From Dietzia sp. B32 (GTDB taxonomy: Bacteria > Actinomycetota > Actinomycetes > Mycobacteriales > Mycobacteriaceae), in contig NZ_CP093845.1 in assembly GCF_024732245.1 (NCBI RefSeq), forward strand, positions 868,001 to 932,000: a DNA stretch of 64,000 nucleotides, read 5' to 3'. Shown here piece after piece: positions 35,605 through 45,035 of this stretch. Position numbers and translations under genes: made by a program. The notes below the pieces were generated by a model, which was not told where the DNA came from, did not search any database, and was given only the letters and a program-made list of their open reading frames with translations. Position 1 is the first letter of the stretch; the number at the start of each line of letters is the position of its first letter.

Positions 35605-37410
35605 TCACGAGTACCGCTCCTCCTCCATCCGGGCATAGGTCTCCAACAGTTCGAGTGCGTGCTCACCATCGGCACCCTCCGCGCGCAGACCCGTACGCAT
35701 CGACTCCAGCATCTCCCGGCCGTGCGGGAACGGCGGCAGCAGCGGGACGTCCGGGTCGGTGATCACGTCGATCACGGTCGGTCGATCCGCGAGGAACCCC
35801 GCCTCGAGGGCGGGCACGAGCTGGTCGGGCTCCTCCACCCGCACCCCACGCAACCCCAGCAGTTCCGCGTAGCCGGCCATGTCGAACGGCGGCACGTCCT
35901 GCGACCGCGCGAACCGGGGCTGCGACTCGCTCTCGCGTTGTTCCCAGCTCACCTCCGCAAGGTCCCGGTTGCTGAGCACCACGATCACCATCGTGGGGTC
36001 CTCCCAGCTCGGCCACGCCTCGGACACGGTGATGAGCTCGTTGATCCCCAGCATCTGGATCGCCCCGTCCCCGGCCAGGACCGCGACCGGCTTGGCGGGC
36101 GCGGTGGCCTTGGCGGCGATCGCGTACGGGATCCCGCACCCCATCGACGCCAACGTCGACGACAGGTGGGCGGGCACGGACGTCGGCAGGTCCATCTGCC
36201 GTACGTAGTGGTAGACGCTGCTGCCCACGTCCACCGCGAGGCGCGCGTCGCGGGGCAGGTGGTCGGCCAGCCGCCGCGCGACCAGCTCGGGGTTCACCCC
36301 CCGGGCGGGCAGTTCGGCGCGCTCGCGGGAGATCTCCCGCCACTGTCCCACCCACTTCTCCACCTCGCCGCGCCAGCCGGAGCGGTCCCGCTCGGAGACG
36401 CGCGCGGCGAGCTCACGCAGCGCCGCCGCGGCGTCGCCCACCATGCCGACCTCGATCGGATACCGGTTCGCCAGGTGCACCGGGTCCAGGTCGATCTGCA
36501 CCGCCCGCGCCCGCCCGGGCTCCGGGTAGAACTCGGTCCACGGGTCGTTCGACCCGACGATCAGCAGGGTGTCGCAGTTCTGGAGGATGCGCGCGCTCGC
36601 CGTCGTCCCCAGATGGCCCATGGTCCCGCCCACCAACGGCGAGGACTCGTCCACGTAGGGCTTCCCCAACAGGCTCATCGTCACGCCGGCGTCCAGGCGC
36701 TCGGCGAGTTCCATCAGCTCGGCCTGCGCACCGGCCACTCCGCGTCCGGCGAGGATCGCGATCCGCTCCCCCGCGTCGAGCACCTCCACGGCGCGCGCCA
36801 CGTCGTCGTCGCGGGGCACGGTGACCCCGTGGGTCCACTCGGGCGCGGTGACCACCACCCCGTGTTCCTGGTCGAGGTCCTCGCCCAGTTCCGGCGCCTC
36901 CGCGTTCTGCACGTCGTGGGGAAGGATGACGACGACGGGCGTCCGGTGCGTCAGCGCGGAGCGGAACGCCCGGTCGATCACCATGGGCGCCTGCTCGGCC
37001 GACGCGACCGTCTGCAGATACGGGCCCGCGACATCCGCGAAGACGTTGCCGAGGTTGATCTCCTGCTGGTAGCCCGACCCGAGCACGCTGGTGTGCTGCT
37101 GCGCGACGAGAGCCACGACGGGCACGCTGTCGAGTTTGGCGTCGTAGAGGCCGTTGAGCAGGTGGATCGCGCCCGGGCCCTGCGTCGAGGTCATCACCCC
37201 GACCGCGCCCGAGTACTTGGCGTCGGCGACCGCCATGAACGCCGCCGATTCCTCGTGGCGCGCCCGCCCGAAGACCGGGGCGATCTCGGAGCGCTGCAGC
37301 GCCCCGAGCAGCGGGTTGTTGCCGTCCCCGGCGTAGCCGTAGATCCGTTCGACGTCCCACGCCACCAATCGTTCGACGACGAGGTCGGCCACCGTCCTGT
37401 CCGTGGTCAT
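35605..37410 (-). CDS. thiamine-diphosphate enzyme, pyruvate oxidase/dehydrogenase (PoxB) type
   Basis: A 601-residue ThDP enzyme. The N-terminal domain has the cofactor-activating Glu in A-R-H-E-E-S-A-A-F-M and T-S-T-Q-G-P-G-A-I-H-L-L-N-G. The C-terminal ThDP motif is A-G-D-G-A-I-Q-M-L-G-I-N-E-L-I-T. Length and order (PYR, central, PP domain) match pyruvate dehydrogenase (quinone)/pyruvate oxidase. It would convert pyruvate to acetate or acetyl-phosphate with FAD; the sequence alone does not fix the substrate. It is followed by the 53-residue membrane gene and divergent from the flavodoxin-like reductase, 135 bases away. Confidence 0.85.
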   Translation of the reverse strand: MTTDRTVADLVVERLVAWDVERIYGYAGDGNNPLLGALQRSEIAPVFGRARHEESAAFMAVADAKYSGAVGVMTSTQGPGAIHLLNGLYDAKLDSVPVVALVAQQHTSVLGSGYQQEINLGNVFADVAGPYLQTVASAEQAPMVIDRAFRSALTHRTPVVVILPHDVQNAEAPELGEDLDQEHGVVVTAPEWTHGVTVPRDDDVARAVEVLDAGERIAILAGRGVAGAQAELMELAERLDAGVTMSLLGKPYVDESSPLVGGTMGHLGTTASARILQNCDTLLIVGSNDPWTEFYPEPGRARAVQIDLDPVHLANRYPIEVGMVGDAAAALRELAARVSERDRSGWRGEVEKWVGQWREISRERAELPARGVNPELVARRLADHLPRDARLAVDVGSSVYHYVRQMDLPTSVPAHLSSTLASMGCGIPYAIAAKATAPAKPVAVLAGDGAIQMLGINELITVSEAWPSWEDPTMVIVVLSNRDLAEVSWEQRESESQPRFARSQDVPPFDMAGYAELLGLRGVRVEEPDQLVPALEAGFLADRPTVIDVITDPDVPLLPPFPHGREMLESMRTGLRAEGADGEHALELLETYARMEEERYS

Positions 37411-37545
37411 ACGCGTGCCCCTTCCGCTCGTCAGCCGTAGTGGCCCTCACCGTAGGGGCCGCACCCGCGGGTCTCCACCGGTCACGGCGGCGCGGGCCCG
37501 CGCCAGCGGTTGTCCGGCGGACGGGGCGGATCTATCGTCCGCGGC

Positions 37546-38157
37546 ATGGAGACCGATCTGAAGGCGCTCGCGCTCGTGTGCTCGCTCAAGGCCTCGCCGG
37601 CCGAGTCGAGCAGCGACCTCATCGCCCGCCAGGTCCTCGACGAGCTCGCCGGTCACGGCGTGGGCGGGGAAACCGTCCGGGTCGCGGATCACGACGTCCG
37701 TCCGGGGGTCGACGACGACATGGGCGACGGCGACGAGTGGCCCGCCATCCTCGACAAGGTCCGAACCGCCGACATCCTCGTGCTGTCCACGCCGACCTGG
37801 CTCGGCAATCCGTCCAGCATCGCGCAGCGGGTGCTGGAGCGTCTCGACGCGCAGCTGTCGGCGACCGACGACGAGGGCCGTCCGGCGATGTTCGGCAAAG
37901 TCGCCGTGGTCGCAGTGGTGGGTAACGAGGACGGCGCGCACAAGATCGTCGCCGACATGTTCCAGGGCCTGAACGACATCGGGTTCACCATCCCGGCGCA
38001 GGGCTGCACCTACTGGAACAACGAGGCCATGAACCCGGTGGACTACAAGGATCTCGCGGAGACGCCGTCGGCCGTGGCCTCGACCATCACCACGCTGTCG
38101 TCCAACGCGGTGCACCTGGCGCGGCTCCTGCGGGGCGAGCAGTACCCGGCGGTCTAA
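37546..38157 (+). CDS. NAD(P)H-dependent flavodoxin-like oxidoreductase
   Basis: A 203-residue flavodoxin-fold protein. The N-terminal strand A-L-V-C-S-L-K-A-S-P-A-E-S-S-S-D is the FMN phosphate loop, T-P-T-W-L-G-N-P-S-S-I-A is the isoalloxazine loop, and G-C-T-Y-W-N-N-E-A-M-N is near the C-terminus. This matches NAD(P)H:quinone/FMN reductases of the WrbA/YwqN group. The ATG at 37546 was chosen because it begins directly at the first strand. It converges with the MFS transporter, with a 4-base overlap of the two stop ends. Confidence 0.8.
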   Translation: METDLKALALVCSLKASPAESSSDLIARQVLDELAGHGVGGETVRVADHDVRPGVDDDMGDGDEWPAILDKVRTADILVLSTPTWLGNPSSIAQRVLERLDAQLSATDDEGRPAMFGKVAVVAVVGNEDGAHKIVADMFQGLNDIGFTIPAQGCTYWNNEAMNPVDYKDLAETPSAVASTITTLSSNAVHLARLLRGEQYPAV

Positions 38158-39494
38158 CCCTTCGTGCCGCGCTCGACCGCGCTGCGGACGGTGTAGCGCA
38201 GGAACGCCGGGAAGGCGACCGCGCAGATCACCACGCCGATCACCACCAGTACGCCACCGCCGGACGCGGCGACCGCCGTACCGACAGACGCCGCGGCCAC
38301 GCCGTGGGCCACGTCGCCGATCCGCGGACCGCCCGCCACCACCACGATGAACACGCCCTGCAGCCGGCCGCGCATCTCATCGGTGGCCGAGTCCAGCAGG
38401 ATGGCCTGCCGGAATGCCGCCGAGACCATGTCGACCGCTCCGCCGAACGCGAGCGCGGCGAGGGCGAGCCACAGCCACCAGGCCGAGCCGCCGGGCGAGG
38501 CCGCCGCCACGAACACGCCGAACGCCACCATCGCCAGGCCCCACAGCGCCACGCACACCAGCACCGCCAGGCCCTGCCTGCGCACGCGCGGGATCCAGCC
38601 GGAGAACACCCCGCCGGCCACGGCGCCCACGCTCATCGCGGCGAACAGCAGCCCGAGGGCGGTGCCGCCCGTCGCGGGGTCGCCGAACGACTCGGTGGCG
38701 ATCTGTGGGAACAGCGCCCTCGGCATGCCGAAGACCATCGCGATGACGTCCACGAGGAACGAGGCCAGCAGGATGCGGCGGGTGGCCAGGTAGGCGAACC
38801 CGTCGATCACCGACCTCAGCCCCACCGACCCCCGCTCCCCCTCGACCGGCTGCGGGGGGAGCCGGAACACCGCGTACAGGGTGGCGAGCAGCGCGACCGC
38901 GGTGAACAGGTACATCGTCGACAGGCCCAGGACCGGGATGAGGATGCCCGCGGACAGGGGCCCGACGATCGCCCCGAACTGCATCACCGTCATGTTCAGG
39001 GCCGAGGCGGAGGCCAGCTGATCGGAGGGGACGATCCTCGGGATGATCGCCGAACGGGTGGGCTGGTTGACGGCGAAGAACGCCTGCTGGACCGACAACA
39101 GCGCCATCACCACCCACACGTTCCGGTTGCCCGCCGCGGCCTGCGCCCAGAACAGCAGCGAGGTGGCGATCAGCCCGGTGGTGGTGACCATCAGCAGGCG
39201 ACGCCGGTCGAGTGCGTCGGCCAGCGCGCCGCCCCACAGGCCGAACACGACGAGGGGCACCAGCGCGAACACGCCGGTGAGCCCCACATACGCCGAGCTG
39301 CGGGTGATCTCGAAGACCTGCTGGGGCACCGCGACGATCGACAGCTGCGCCCCGATTACCGTGACGATGTTCGCGAGCCACAGTCTGCGGAAATCCGGCG
39401 ACCGGAGGGGACGGGTATCCGCCAGCTGGCGCCTCAGAACTGACACGCCGGGCACGCTACCCCGGTCCGGGACGGTTCGATTCGTCGGAGTCAC
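38154..39494 (-). CDS. MFS transporter
   Basis: A 446-residue major facilitator with 12 membrane segments. The motif-A-like G-G-A-L-A-D-A-L-D-R-R-R in the first cytoplasmic loop and F-F-A-V-N-Q-P-T-R-S-A-I-I-P fit the DHA3/EntS-like group that exports drugs or siderophores. The GTG at 39494 is preceded by GAGG at 7 bases; GTG 39443 is a shorter alternative. It is divergent from glmU with 86 bases between, which include a 10-base TGCAATTGCA palindrome (39519-39528). The substrate is unknown. Confidence 0.85.
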   Translation of the reverse strand: MTPTNRTVPDRGSVPGVSVLRRQLADTRPLRSPDFRRLWLANIVTVIGAQLSIVAVPQQVFEITRSSAYVGLTGVFALVPLVVFGLWGGALADALDRRRLLMVTTTGLIATSLLFWAQAAAGNRNVWVVMALLSVQQAFFAVNQPTRSAIIPRIVPSDQLASASALNMTVMQFGAIVGPLSAGILIPVLGLSTMYLFTAVALLATLYAVFRLPPQPVEGERGSVGLRSVIDGFAYLATRRILLASFLVDVIAMVFGMPRALFPQIATESFGDPATGGTALGLLFAAMSVGAVAGGVFSGWIPRVRRQGLAVLVCVALWGLAMVAFGVFVAAASPGGSAWWLWLALAALAFGGAVDMVSAAFRQAILLDSATDEMRGRLQGVFIVVVAGGPRIGDVAHGVAAASVGTAVAASGGGVLVVIGVVICAVAFPAFLRYTVRSAVERGTKG

Positions 39495-39518
39495 CCTCTA
39501 TCCTCGGACAGACAGTGC

Positions 39519-39528
39519 TGCAATTGCA
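39519..39528. promoter_or_regulatory. palindrome in the MFS/glmU intergenic region
   Basis: TGCAATTGCA, a perfect 10-base palindrome, lies midway between the divergent starts at 39494 and 39581. It is a candidate operator or part of a promoter. Low weight, because short palindromes occur by chance. Confidence 0.25.
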
Positions 39529-39580
39529 CAGACGTTGACCCCCATCCCCCACACGGCGCTGCCACGCCCGAGGAGATTTG

Positions 39581-41077
39581 ATGACCACACCCGAGACCGA
39601 CCGTTCAGCGCCCGAACATGCACAGACCGCGGTCATCGTCCTGGCCGCCGGATCCGGCACCCGGATGAAGAGCGCGACCCCCAAGATGCTGCACCGGGTA
39701 TGCGGGCGGACGATGCTCGGCCACGCACTCCACGCCGCGGCGGGGCTCGAGCCGGACGCGATAGTCGTGGTCGTCGGTCATCAGCGCGAGCAGGTCTCGG
39801 CCGCGGTCGACGAGTTGTCGGCCGAGCTCGGTGTGCCGGTCTCCACCGCCGTGCAGGAGGAGCAGAACGGCACGGGCGACGCGGTTGCGGCCGGGATGTC
39901 GGCACTGCCCGACGGATTCTCCGGAACCGTCCTGGTGACCACCTCGGACATCCCCCTGCTCGACGCCGACACCCTGCGCGAGGTGGTGACGCGCCACGAC
40001 ATGCGCCCCCGCGCCGCGGTCACCGTGTTGACGTCGACGGCACCGGACCCCACGGGGTACGGCCGCATCGTGAGGAACGACGACGGCGAGGTGCTCAGGA
40101 TCGTCGAGCACAAGGACGCCTCGGAGGACGAGCGGGCGATCGACGAGGTCAACTCCGGCATCTACGCCTTCGACGCCCGCGTCCTGCGGGACAAGCTCGG
40201 GCAGCTGGGCACCGACAACTCGCAGGGCGAGCTGTACCTGACCGACGTCATCCAGCTCGCCCGGCGGGACAACGGTCTCATCCGCGGTCACCGCGTCGAG
40301 GACCCCGATCTGGTCGCGGGTGTCAACGATCGCGTGCAGCTGGCGGCACTGGCCGGCGAGATGAATCGTCGCCTCTGTGAGTCGGCGATGCGGGCGGGGG
40401 CGACGATCGTCGACCCGTCCGGCACGTGGCTCGACGTGGGCGTCCGGACGGGCCGTGACGTCACGATCCTGCCGGGCACCCACCTGGAGGGCGCCACCGA
40501 ACTCGGCGACGGTGTGACCGTGGGACCGGACACCACGCTCCGGGACACGGTGGTCGGCGAGGGCGCGACGGTCGTGCGTTCACATGCGGTGAGCGCCACA
40601 ATCGGGGCTGGCGCGGAAGTCGGCCCGTTCGCGTACCTGCGGCCCGAGGCGGACCTGGGCGAGCACAGCAAGATCGGGACGTTCGTCGAGGTCAAGAAGT
40701 CGACGATCGGTGCCCACACCAAGGTTCCGCACCTCACCTATGTTGGCGACGCACAGATCGGCGAGCACACCAACATCGGGGCATCGAGCGTGTTCGTCAA
40801 TTACGACGGCGTGACCAAGAACCGTACAGTGATCGGCGATCACTGCCGCACCGGTTCGGACACCATGTTCGTCGCGCCGGTGACCGTCGGAGACGGGGCC
40901 TACTCGGGCGCGGGTACCGTGATCAAGGATGACGTCCCTCCCGGCGCCCTCGCGGTCTCGGGTGGACGGCAGAGGAACATCGACGACTGGGTGATCGAGA
41001 ACCGGCCGGATTCCGGTTCGGCGGAGGCCGCCCGTCGTGCCCGGAACGACTCCCAGAAGGACGGACTCACGACGTGA
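39581..41077 (+). CDS. glmU: bifunctional GlcNAc-1-phosphate uridyltransferase / GlcN-1-P acetyltransferase GlmU
   Basis: A 498-residue bifunctional enzyme that makes UDP-GlcNAc, the precursor of peptidoglycan and mycothiol. The N-terminal pyrophosphorylase motif is [11 protein letters not shown]. The C-terminal half is a left-handed beta-helix with hexapeptide repeats and the acetyl-CoA-site block [12 protein letters not shown] 39581 follows AGGAG at 5 bases; an in-frame TTG lies one codon earlier. The last codons overlap the prs start (GTGA). The glmU-prs order is standard in actinobacteria. Confidence 0.95.
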   Translation: MTTPETDRSAPEHAQTAVIVLAAGSGTRMKSATPKMLHRVCGRTMLGHALHAAAGLEPDAIVVVVGHQREQVSAAVDELSAELGVPVSTAVQEEQNGTGDAVAAGMSALPDGFSGTVLVTTSDIPLLDADTLREVVTRHDMRPRAAVTVLTSTAPDPTGYGRIVRNDDGEVLRIVEHKDASEDERAIDEVNSGIYAFDARVLRDKLGQLGTDNSQGELYLTDVIQLARRDNGLIRGHRVEDPDLVAGVNDRVQLAALAGEMNRRLCESAMRAGATIVDPSGTWLDVGVRTGRDVTILPGTHLEGATELGDGVTVGPDTTLRDTVVGEGATVVRSHAVSATIGAGAEVGPFAYLRPEADLGEHSKIGTFVEVKKSTIGAHTKVPHLTYVGDAQIGEHTNIGASSVFVNYDGVTKNRTVIGDHCRTGSDTMFVAPVTVGDGAYSGAGTVIKDDVPPGALAVSGGRQRNIDDWVIENRPDSGSAEAARRARNDSQKDGLTT

Positions 41078-42051
41078 GCGACTGGATCGACAACCAGAAG
41101 AACCTGATGTTTTTCGCGGGGCGTGCACACCCCGAGCTCTCCGAGCAGGTCGCCGCCGAACTGGGCGTCGAGGTCACCCCGCAGACCGCGCGCGACTTCG
41201 CCAACGGCGAGATCTTCGTCCGCTTCGAGCAGTCCGTCCGTGGCTGCGACGCGTTCGTGCTGCAGAGCGCCCCGGCGCCGCTGAACAAGTGGATCATGGA
41301 GCAGCTCATCATGATCGACGCGCTCAAGCGGGGAAGCGCCAAGCGGATCACCGCCGTCCTGCCGTTCTACCCGTACGCGCGGCAGGACAAGAAGCACCGG
41401 GGCCGTGAGCCCATCTCCGCCCGTCTCATCGCGGACCTGCTCAAGGCCGCCGGCGCCGACCGCATCATCACGGTCGACCTGCACACCGATCAGATCCAGG
41501 GCTTCTTCGACGGCCCGGTCGACCACATGCACGCCCAGGGGCAGCTGTCGGACTACGTCCGTCAGCACTACGGGACGGACAACATCGTCGTGGTCTCCCC
41601 CGACGCCGGCCGCGTCAAGGTGGGCGAGAAGTGGGCCGACGCCCTCGACGGCGCCCCGCTCGCGTTCGTCCACAAGACCCGCGATCCCAACGTGCCCAAC
41701 CAGGTCAAGTCCAACCGCGTGGTCGGTGACGTCGAGGGCAAGACCTGCGTCCTCATGGACGACATGATCGACACCGGTGGCACCATCGCCGGCGCCGTCA
41801 AGGTGCTCAAGGACGCCGGTGCCGGTGACGTCATCATCGCCACCACCCACGGCATCTTCTCCGATCCGGCCGCCGAGCGTCTCGCCACCTGCGGGGCCAA
41901 GGAGGTCATCACCACCGACACGCTGCCCATCCCGCCGGAGAAGCGGTTCGAGAACCTCACCGTGCTGTCCATCGCGCCGCTGCTGGCCCGGACCATCCAC
42001 GAGGTGTTCGAGAACGGCTCGGTGACCAGCCTCTTCAACGGCTCCGCCTAG
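41074..42051 (+). CDS. prs: ribose-phosphate pyrophosphokinase
   Basis: A 325-residue enzyme that makes phosphoribosyl pyrophosphate from ribose-5-phosphate and ATP, feeding purine, pyrimidine, His and Trp synthesis. The PRPP-binding loop V-L-M-D-D-M-I-D-T-G-G-T-I and the ATP-binding R-Q-D-K-K-H-R-G-R-E-P are intact. The GTG start overlaps the glmU stop by 4 bases. It is followed after one base by arsC. Highly conserved family; the length is normal. Confidence 0.96.
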   Translation: MSDWIDNQKNLMFFAGRAHPELSEQVAAELGVEVTPQTARDFANGEIFVRFEQSVRGCDAFVLQSAPAPLNKWIMEQLIMIDALKRGSAKRITAVLPFYPYARQDKKHRGREPISARLIADLLKAAGADRIITVDLHTDQIQGFFDGPVDHMHAQGQLSDYVRQHYGTDNIVVVSPDAGRVKVGEKWADALDGAPLAFVHKTRDPNVPNQVKSNRVVGDVEGKTCVLMDDMIDTGGTIAGAVKVLKDAGAGDVIIATTHGIFSDPAAERLATCGAKEVITTDTLPIPPEKRFENLTVLSIAPLLARTIHEVFENGSVTSLFNGSA

Positions 42052-42052
42052 C

Positions 42053-42412
42053 ATGTCCGCGGACCGGGCGGTGGGCGCCACCATCTACCACAATCCCCGC
42101 TGCTCCAAGTCCCGGCAGGCGCTGGAACTACTGCGCGAGCGGGGCGTGGAGCCGACGATCATCAAGTACCTCGACACTCCCCCGGACGTCGAGCAGCTGC
42201 GCACCCTCATCGCCGACGCCGGCCTGACGGTGCGGGAGGCGGTGCGCGTCAAGGAGGCCGAGTTCACCGAACTCGGACTCATCGACGCCTCCGATGATGA
42301 ACTGCTCGCCGCGATGGTGGCCCACCCCCGCCTGATCGAGCGGCCTTTCGTCGTCACCGACAAGGGCACCCGCCTCGCGCGCCCCACGGCGGCGGTCGAG
42401 GAGATCCTCTGA
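42053..42412 (+). CDS. arsC: ArsC-family arsenate reductase (glutaredoxin type)
   Basis: A 119-residue protein of the ArsC fold. The active Cys17 is in H-N-P-R-C-S-K-S-R-Q, with I-K-Y-L-D-T-P-P and the conserved R-P-F-V-V-T-D-K-G-T-R-L later. Glutaredoxin-linked reduction of arsenate to arsenite is the family role, although many chromosomal ArsC/Spx-like proteins in actinobacteria are not tied to an ars operon. No arsenic genes are adjacent. It starts one base after the prs stop. Confidence 0.85.
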   Translation: MSADRAVGATIYHNPRCSKSRQALELLRERGVEPTIIKYLDTPPDVEQLRTLIADAGLTVREAVRVKEAEFTELGLIDASDDELLAAMVAHPRLIERPFVVTDKGTRLARPTAAVEEIL

Positions 42413-42554
42413 CCCGCCGCTCCACACCCGGGGCGGCGGGTCGGGCGATTTTGGGCGCCGCACCCCGCACCGCTAGGCTGGTCGGGTCATCTCGGCGAGG
42501 GAGGACCCGCATCAACCCGGGCCACTCCGTTATCGACGCGATCATTGTCGGCGT

Positions 42555-42597
42555 GGTCCCGGTGGACCGGCCTCGGCGATCGTCTCGATCGCCGAGG
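42555..42597 (+). promoter_or_regulatory. two-hairpin leader of rplY
   Basis: GGTCC-CGGT-GGACC (42555-42568) is followed by a perfect 12-bp stem, CCTCGGCGATCG (42571-42582) with its exact complement (42586-42597) around a TCT loop. The pair ends about 50 bases before the L25 start. Ribosomal-protein leaders often bind their own product, and the structure is a candidate for that or for an attenuator. Confidence 0.5.
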
Positions 42598-42648
42598 AGG
42601 TACCACTCGTAGAGCGGCACGCTCTCCCACTCCGACGAAAAGGCAGTC

Positions 42649-43281
42649 ATGGCCAAGGAAATCAACAACCTCAAGACCTCCACCCGCACCGAGTTCGGCA
42701 AGGGCTCCGCCCGCCGCGCCCGTCGTGAGGGCCAGGTGCCGGCAGTGCTGTACGGCCACCACACCGAGCCCCGCCACCTCCTGCTCGACGCGCTCGAGTT
42801 CGCCGCCGTGCTCCGTGCGCACGGCACCAACTCCCTGCTCACCCTCGACATCGAGGGCGAGGAGCAGCTCGCGCTGCCCAAGCAGATCGACGTGCACCCG
42901 CTGACCCGCATCATCGAGCACACCGACCTGCTCGTGGTGAAGAAGGGCGAGAAGGTCGTCGTCGAGGTCTACGTCGTCCTCACCGGTGAGGCCGCCCCCG
43001 GCACCCTGGTCACGACGGACGCCGACTACATCGAGATCGAGGTCGAGGCGACCGACATCCCCGAGGAGTTCGAGCTCTCGCTCTCCGGTGTCGAGGCCGG
43101 CACCCAGTTCACCGCCGCGGACATCACGCTGCCCTCCGGCGCGACCCTGGTCTCCGATCCGGAGACCCTGCTGGTCAACGTCATCGAGGCGCCGTCCGAG
43201 TCCGACCTCGAGTCCGACGAGGAGTCCGCGCCCCAGGGCGAGGCTGCCGAGGACGCCGCGAAGGCCGCCGAGGAGGCCTGA
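42649..43281 (+). CDS. rplY: 50S ribosomal protein L25/Ctc
   Basis: A 210-residue protein of the long L25 (Ctc) form. The N-terminal L25 domain binds 5S rRNA ([20 protein letters not shown]). A beta-rich C-terminal domain follows, and the last about 25 residues are acidic/Ala-rich ([16 protein letters not shown]). The tail is longer than in most species. The conserved glmU-prs-rplY-pth neighbourhood supports the call. A perfect 12-bp hairpin lies in its leader. Confidence 0.95.
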   Translation: MAKEINNLKTSTRTEFGKGSARRARREGQVPAVLYGHHTEPRHLLLDALEFAAVLRAHGTNSLLTLDIEGEEQLALPKQIDVHPLTRIIEHTDLLVVKKGEKVVVEVYVVLTGEAAPGTLVTTDADYIEIEVEATDIPEEFELSLSGVEAGTQFTAADITLPSGATLVSDPETLLVNVIEAPSESDLESDEESAPQGEAAEDAAKAAEEA

Positions 43282-43332
43282 TCCTCCCGCGCGTACAGCA
43301 CGCGCATGCCGCCTGAACGGCGGCGACCGGCC

Positions 43333-43370
43333 ACGGGCCCGGGACGACCACAGTGTCATCCCGGGCCCGT
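43333..43370. terminator. terminator-like hairpin between rplY and lysE
   Basis: A perfect 12-bp GC stem, ACGGGCCCGGGA (43333-43344) with its complement (43359-43370), with a 14-base loop that can add two further pairs. There is no long T-run. It sits between convergent genes, consistent with shared termination. Confidence 0.6.
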
Positions 43371-43436
43371 CCCGTACTTCCTAAAAGACCATGCCCCCGT
43401 GGCCGCTCGCGCATCAGGATCACGCGCGTATCGGGG

Positions 43437-44054
43437 TCAGCCGCGGATGAGACCCAGCGCCAGCACCAGCATCATCACGGCGATTCCACCGTCGAGCACC
43501 CGCCATGCTCCCGGCTTGGCGAACAGACCCCTCAACGCCTTCCCCCCGAAGCCGATGAGCGAGAACCACATCACGCCCGCGATGAAGGCCCCCGCCGCGA
43601 ACACCCAGCGCAGGTCGGCCCCCTGCTGGTTGGCGAGCGTGCCGAGGAACACCACGCAGTCGAGGTAGGCGTGCGGGTTGAGCCACGTGAAGGCCGCGCA
43701 GGCCGCCACCGCACCGAGCGTGGACGGCACGCGGGCGCTGCCGTTGACCTGTAATCCGTCACCGGGGCGGATCGCGCGGGAGGCGGCGAACGCCCCGTAC
43801 GCCAGCAGGAACACGACGCCGACCCACTTCATCACGGTGATCGCCGCGGGCGCGGACTCGATGAGCACGCCCACCCCGGCCACCCCGAGCAGGATGAGCG
43901 CCGCCTCGGACACCACGCAGAACGCGACGATCGGCACCATCGCCACATCTCCGCGGATCGATCGCTGGAGGACGTAGGCGTTCTGCGCGCCGACGGCGGC
44001 GATGAGCCCGAGGCCCATCCCGACGCCCATGAGAAGAGTCGAGGTAGTGGTCAC
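43437..44054 (-). CDS. lysE: LysE-family amino acid exporter
   Basis: A 205-residue LysE transporter with six membrane segments. The family motif is A-V-G-A-Q-N-A-Y-V-L-Q-R-S near the first helix, and N-P-H-A-Y-L-D follows in the middle. It exports lysine or arginine. The start is GTG. It is divergent from the LysR regulator lysG, the classic arrangement in Corynebacterium and relatives, in which lysG with lysine or arginine induces lysE. Confidence 0.9.
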   Translation of the reverse strand: MTTTSTLLMGVGMGLGLIAAVGAQNAYVLQRSIRGDVAMVPIVAFCVVSEAALILLGVAGVGVLIESAPAAITVMKWVGVVFLLAYGAFAASRAIRPGDGLQVNGSARVPSTLGAVAACAAFTWLNPHAYLDCVVFLGTLANQQGADLRWVFAAGAFIAGVMWFSLIGFGGKALRGLFAKPGAWRVLDGGIAVMMLVLALGLIRG

Positions 44055-44080
44055 CTGTTCAGATTAGGTCGCCCGATCCA

Positions 44081-44093
44081 GTAGTGCGACTAC
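44081..44093. promoter_or_regulatory. probable LysG binding site
   Basis: GTAGT-GCG-ACTAC, a perfect 5+3+5 inverted repeat with a T-N-A pattern, lies in the 67-base gap between divergent lysE and lysG. LysR-family regulators bind this type of site. Confidence 0.5.
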
Positions 44094-44121
44094 ACTTTCT
44101 GCTCTAGCATTAGTTGCACTT

Positions 44122-45018
44122 ATGAACACTCTCCAGCTCGAGCACCTCCGGACCCTCGCCGCCGTCGTGGACCTCGGGTCCTTCGAGGCTGCCGCAGCCC
44201 ACCTGCACATCACCCAGTCCGCGGTGTCCCAGCGGATCCGCGCCCTCGAGGAGTCGGCGGGACGGATCCTCGTCCGTCGCGAGCGCCCGATCTCGGCCAC
44301 CGACTCCGGCGAGATAGTCCTGCGCACCGCACGGCAGATGCTCCACCTGGAGGAGTCACTCGCCGGTGAACTCGACGTCTCCGCGTCCACCCAGGAACAC
44401 GTGGTGCTGGCTGTGGCGTGCAACTCCGATTCCCTGGCGACGTGGTTCCTCGATGCCATGACCGAGGTCCACGCGGCCGGCCGGGTGGTCTTCGACATCC
44501 GCCGTGAGGACGAGTCACTGTCCAGCGAGTTGCTGCGCCGCGGAGAGGTGATGGCCGCAGTGACCAGCCAGTCCCGCCCGGTGCAGGGATGCCGGTCGCA
44601 GCCCCTGGGCTCCATGCGCTACCTGGCCTGCGCCAGCCCGGGCTTCGTCTCCCGGCATCTGAGGGGCGGCTCGACCACCGCCGCGCTCGGGCGGGCCCCC
44701 ATCGTCGACTTCGACCGCAGCGACGGCCACCAGAACCACCATTACCGTCGCCTGGCCCGCCGCGAGCCCACCGGGCCACGGCACTTCATCCCCAGCTCAC
44801 ACGATCACGTCCGCGCGATCGTCGCGGGGCTGGGGTGGGGCCTGATCCCCGAGCAGCTGGCGACCCCGTGGCTCGTCTCCGGTGAGATCGTCGACGTCTC
44901 CCCCGATCACCACCTCGACGTCCCCCTGTTCTGGCAACACTGGAAGCTGCAGTCACCGGACCTCGACGCCCTCACCGCCGCGGTCCTCGACACGGCCCGC
45001 ACCGAACTGCGGGCCTGA
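44122..45018 (+). CDS. lysG: LysR-family regulator LysG/ArgP
   Basis: A 298-residue LysR regulator. The N-terminal winged helix is L-E-H-L-R-T-L-A-A-V-V-D-L-G-S-F-E-A-A-A followed by I-T-Q-S-A-V-S-Q-R-I-R-A-L-E. The C-terminal effector domain contains R-Y-L-A-C-A-S-P-G-F and G-W-G-L-I-P-E-Q. Divergent from lysE, so it activates export when lysine or arginine accumulates. A short inverted repeat lies between the two starts. Confidence 0.9.
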   Translation: MNTLQLEHLRTLAAVVDLGSFEAAAAHLHITQSAVSQRIRALEESAGRILVRRERPISATDSGEIVLRTARQMLHLEESLAGELDVSASTQEHVVLAVACNSDSLATWFLDAMTEVHAAGRVVFDIRREDESLSSELLRRGEVMAAVTSQSRPVQGCRSQPLGSMRYLACASPGFVSRHLRGGSTTAALGRAPIVDFDRSDGHQNHHYRRLARREPTGPRHFIPSSHDHVRAIVAGLGWGLIPEQLATPWLVSGEIVDVSPDHHLDVPLFWQHWKLQSPDLDALTAAVLDTARTELRA

Positions 45019-45035
45019 TCGCGCCGTCTGGGATC

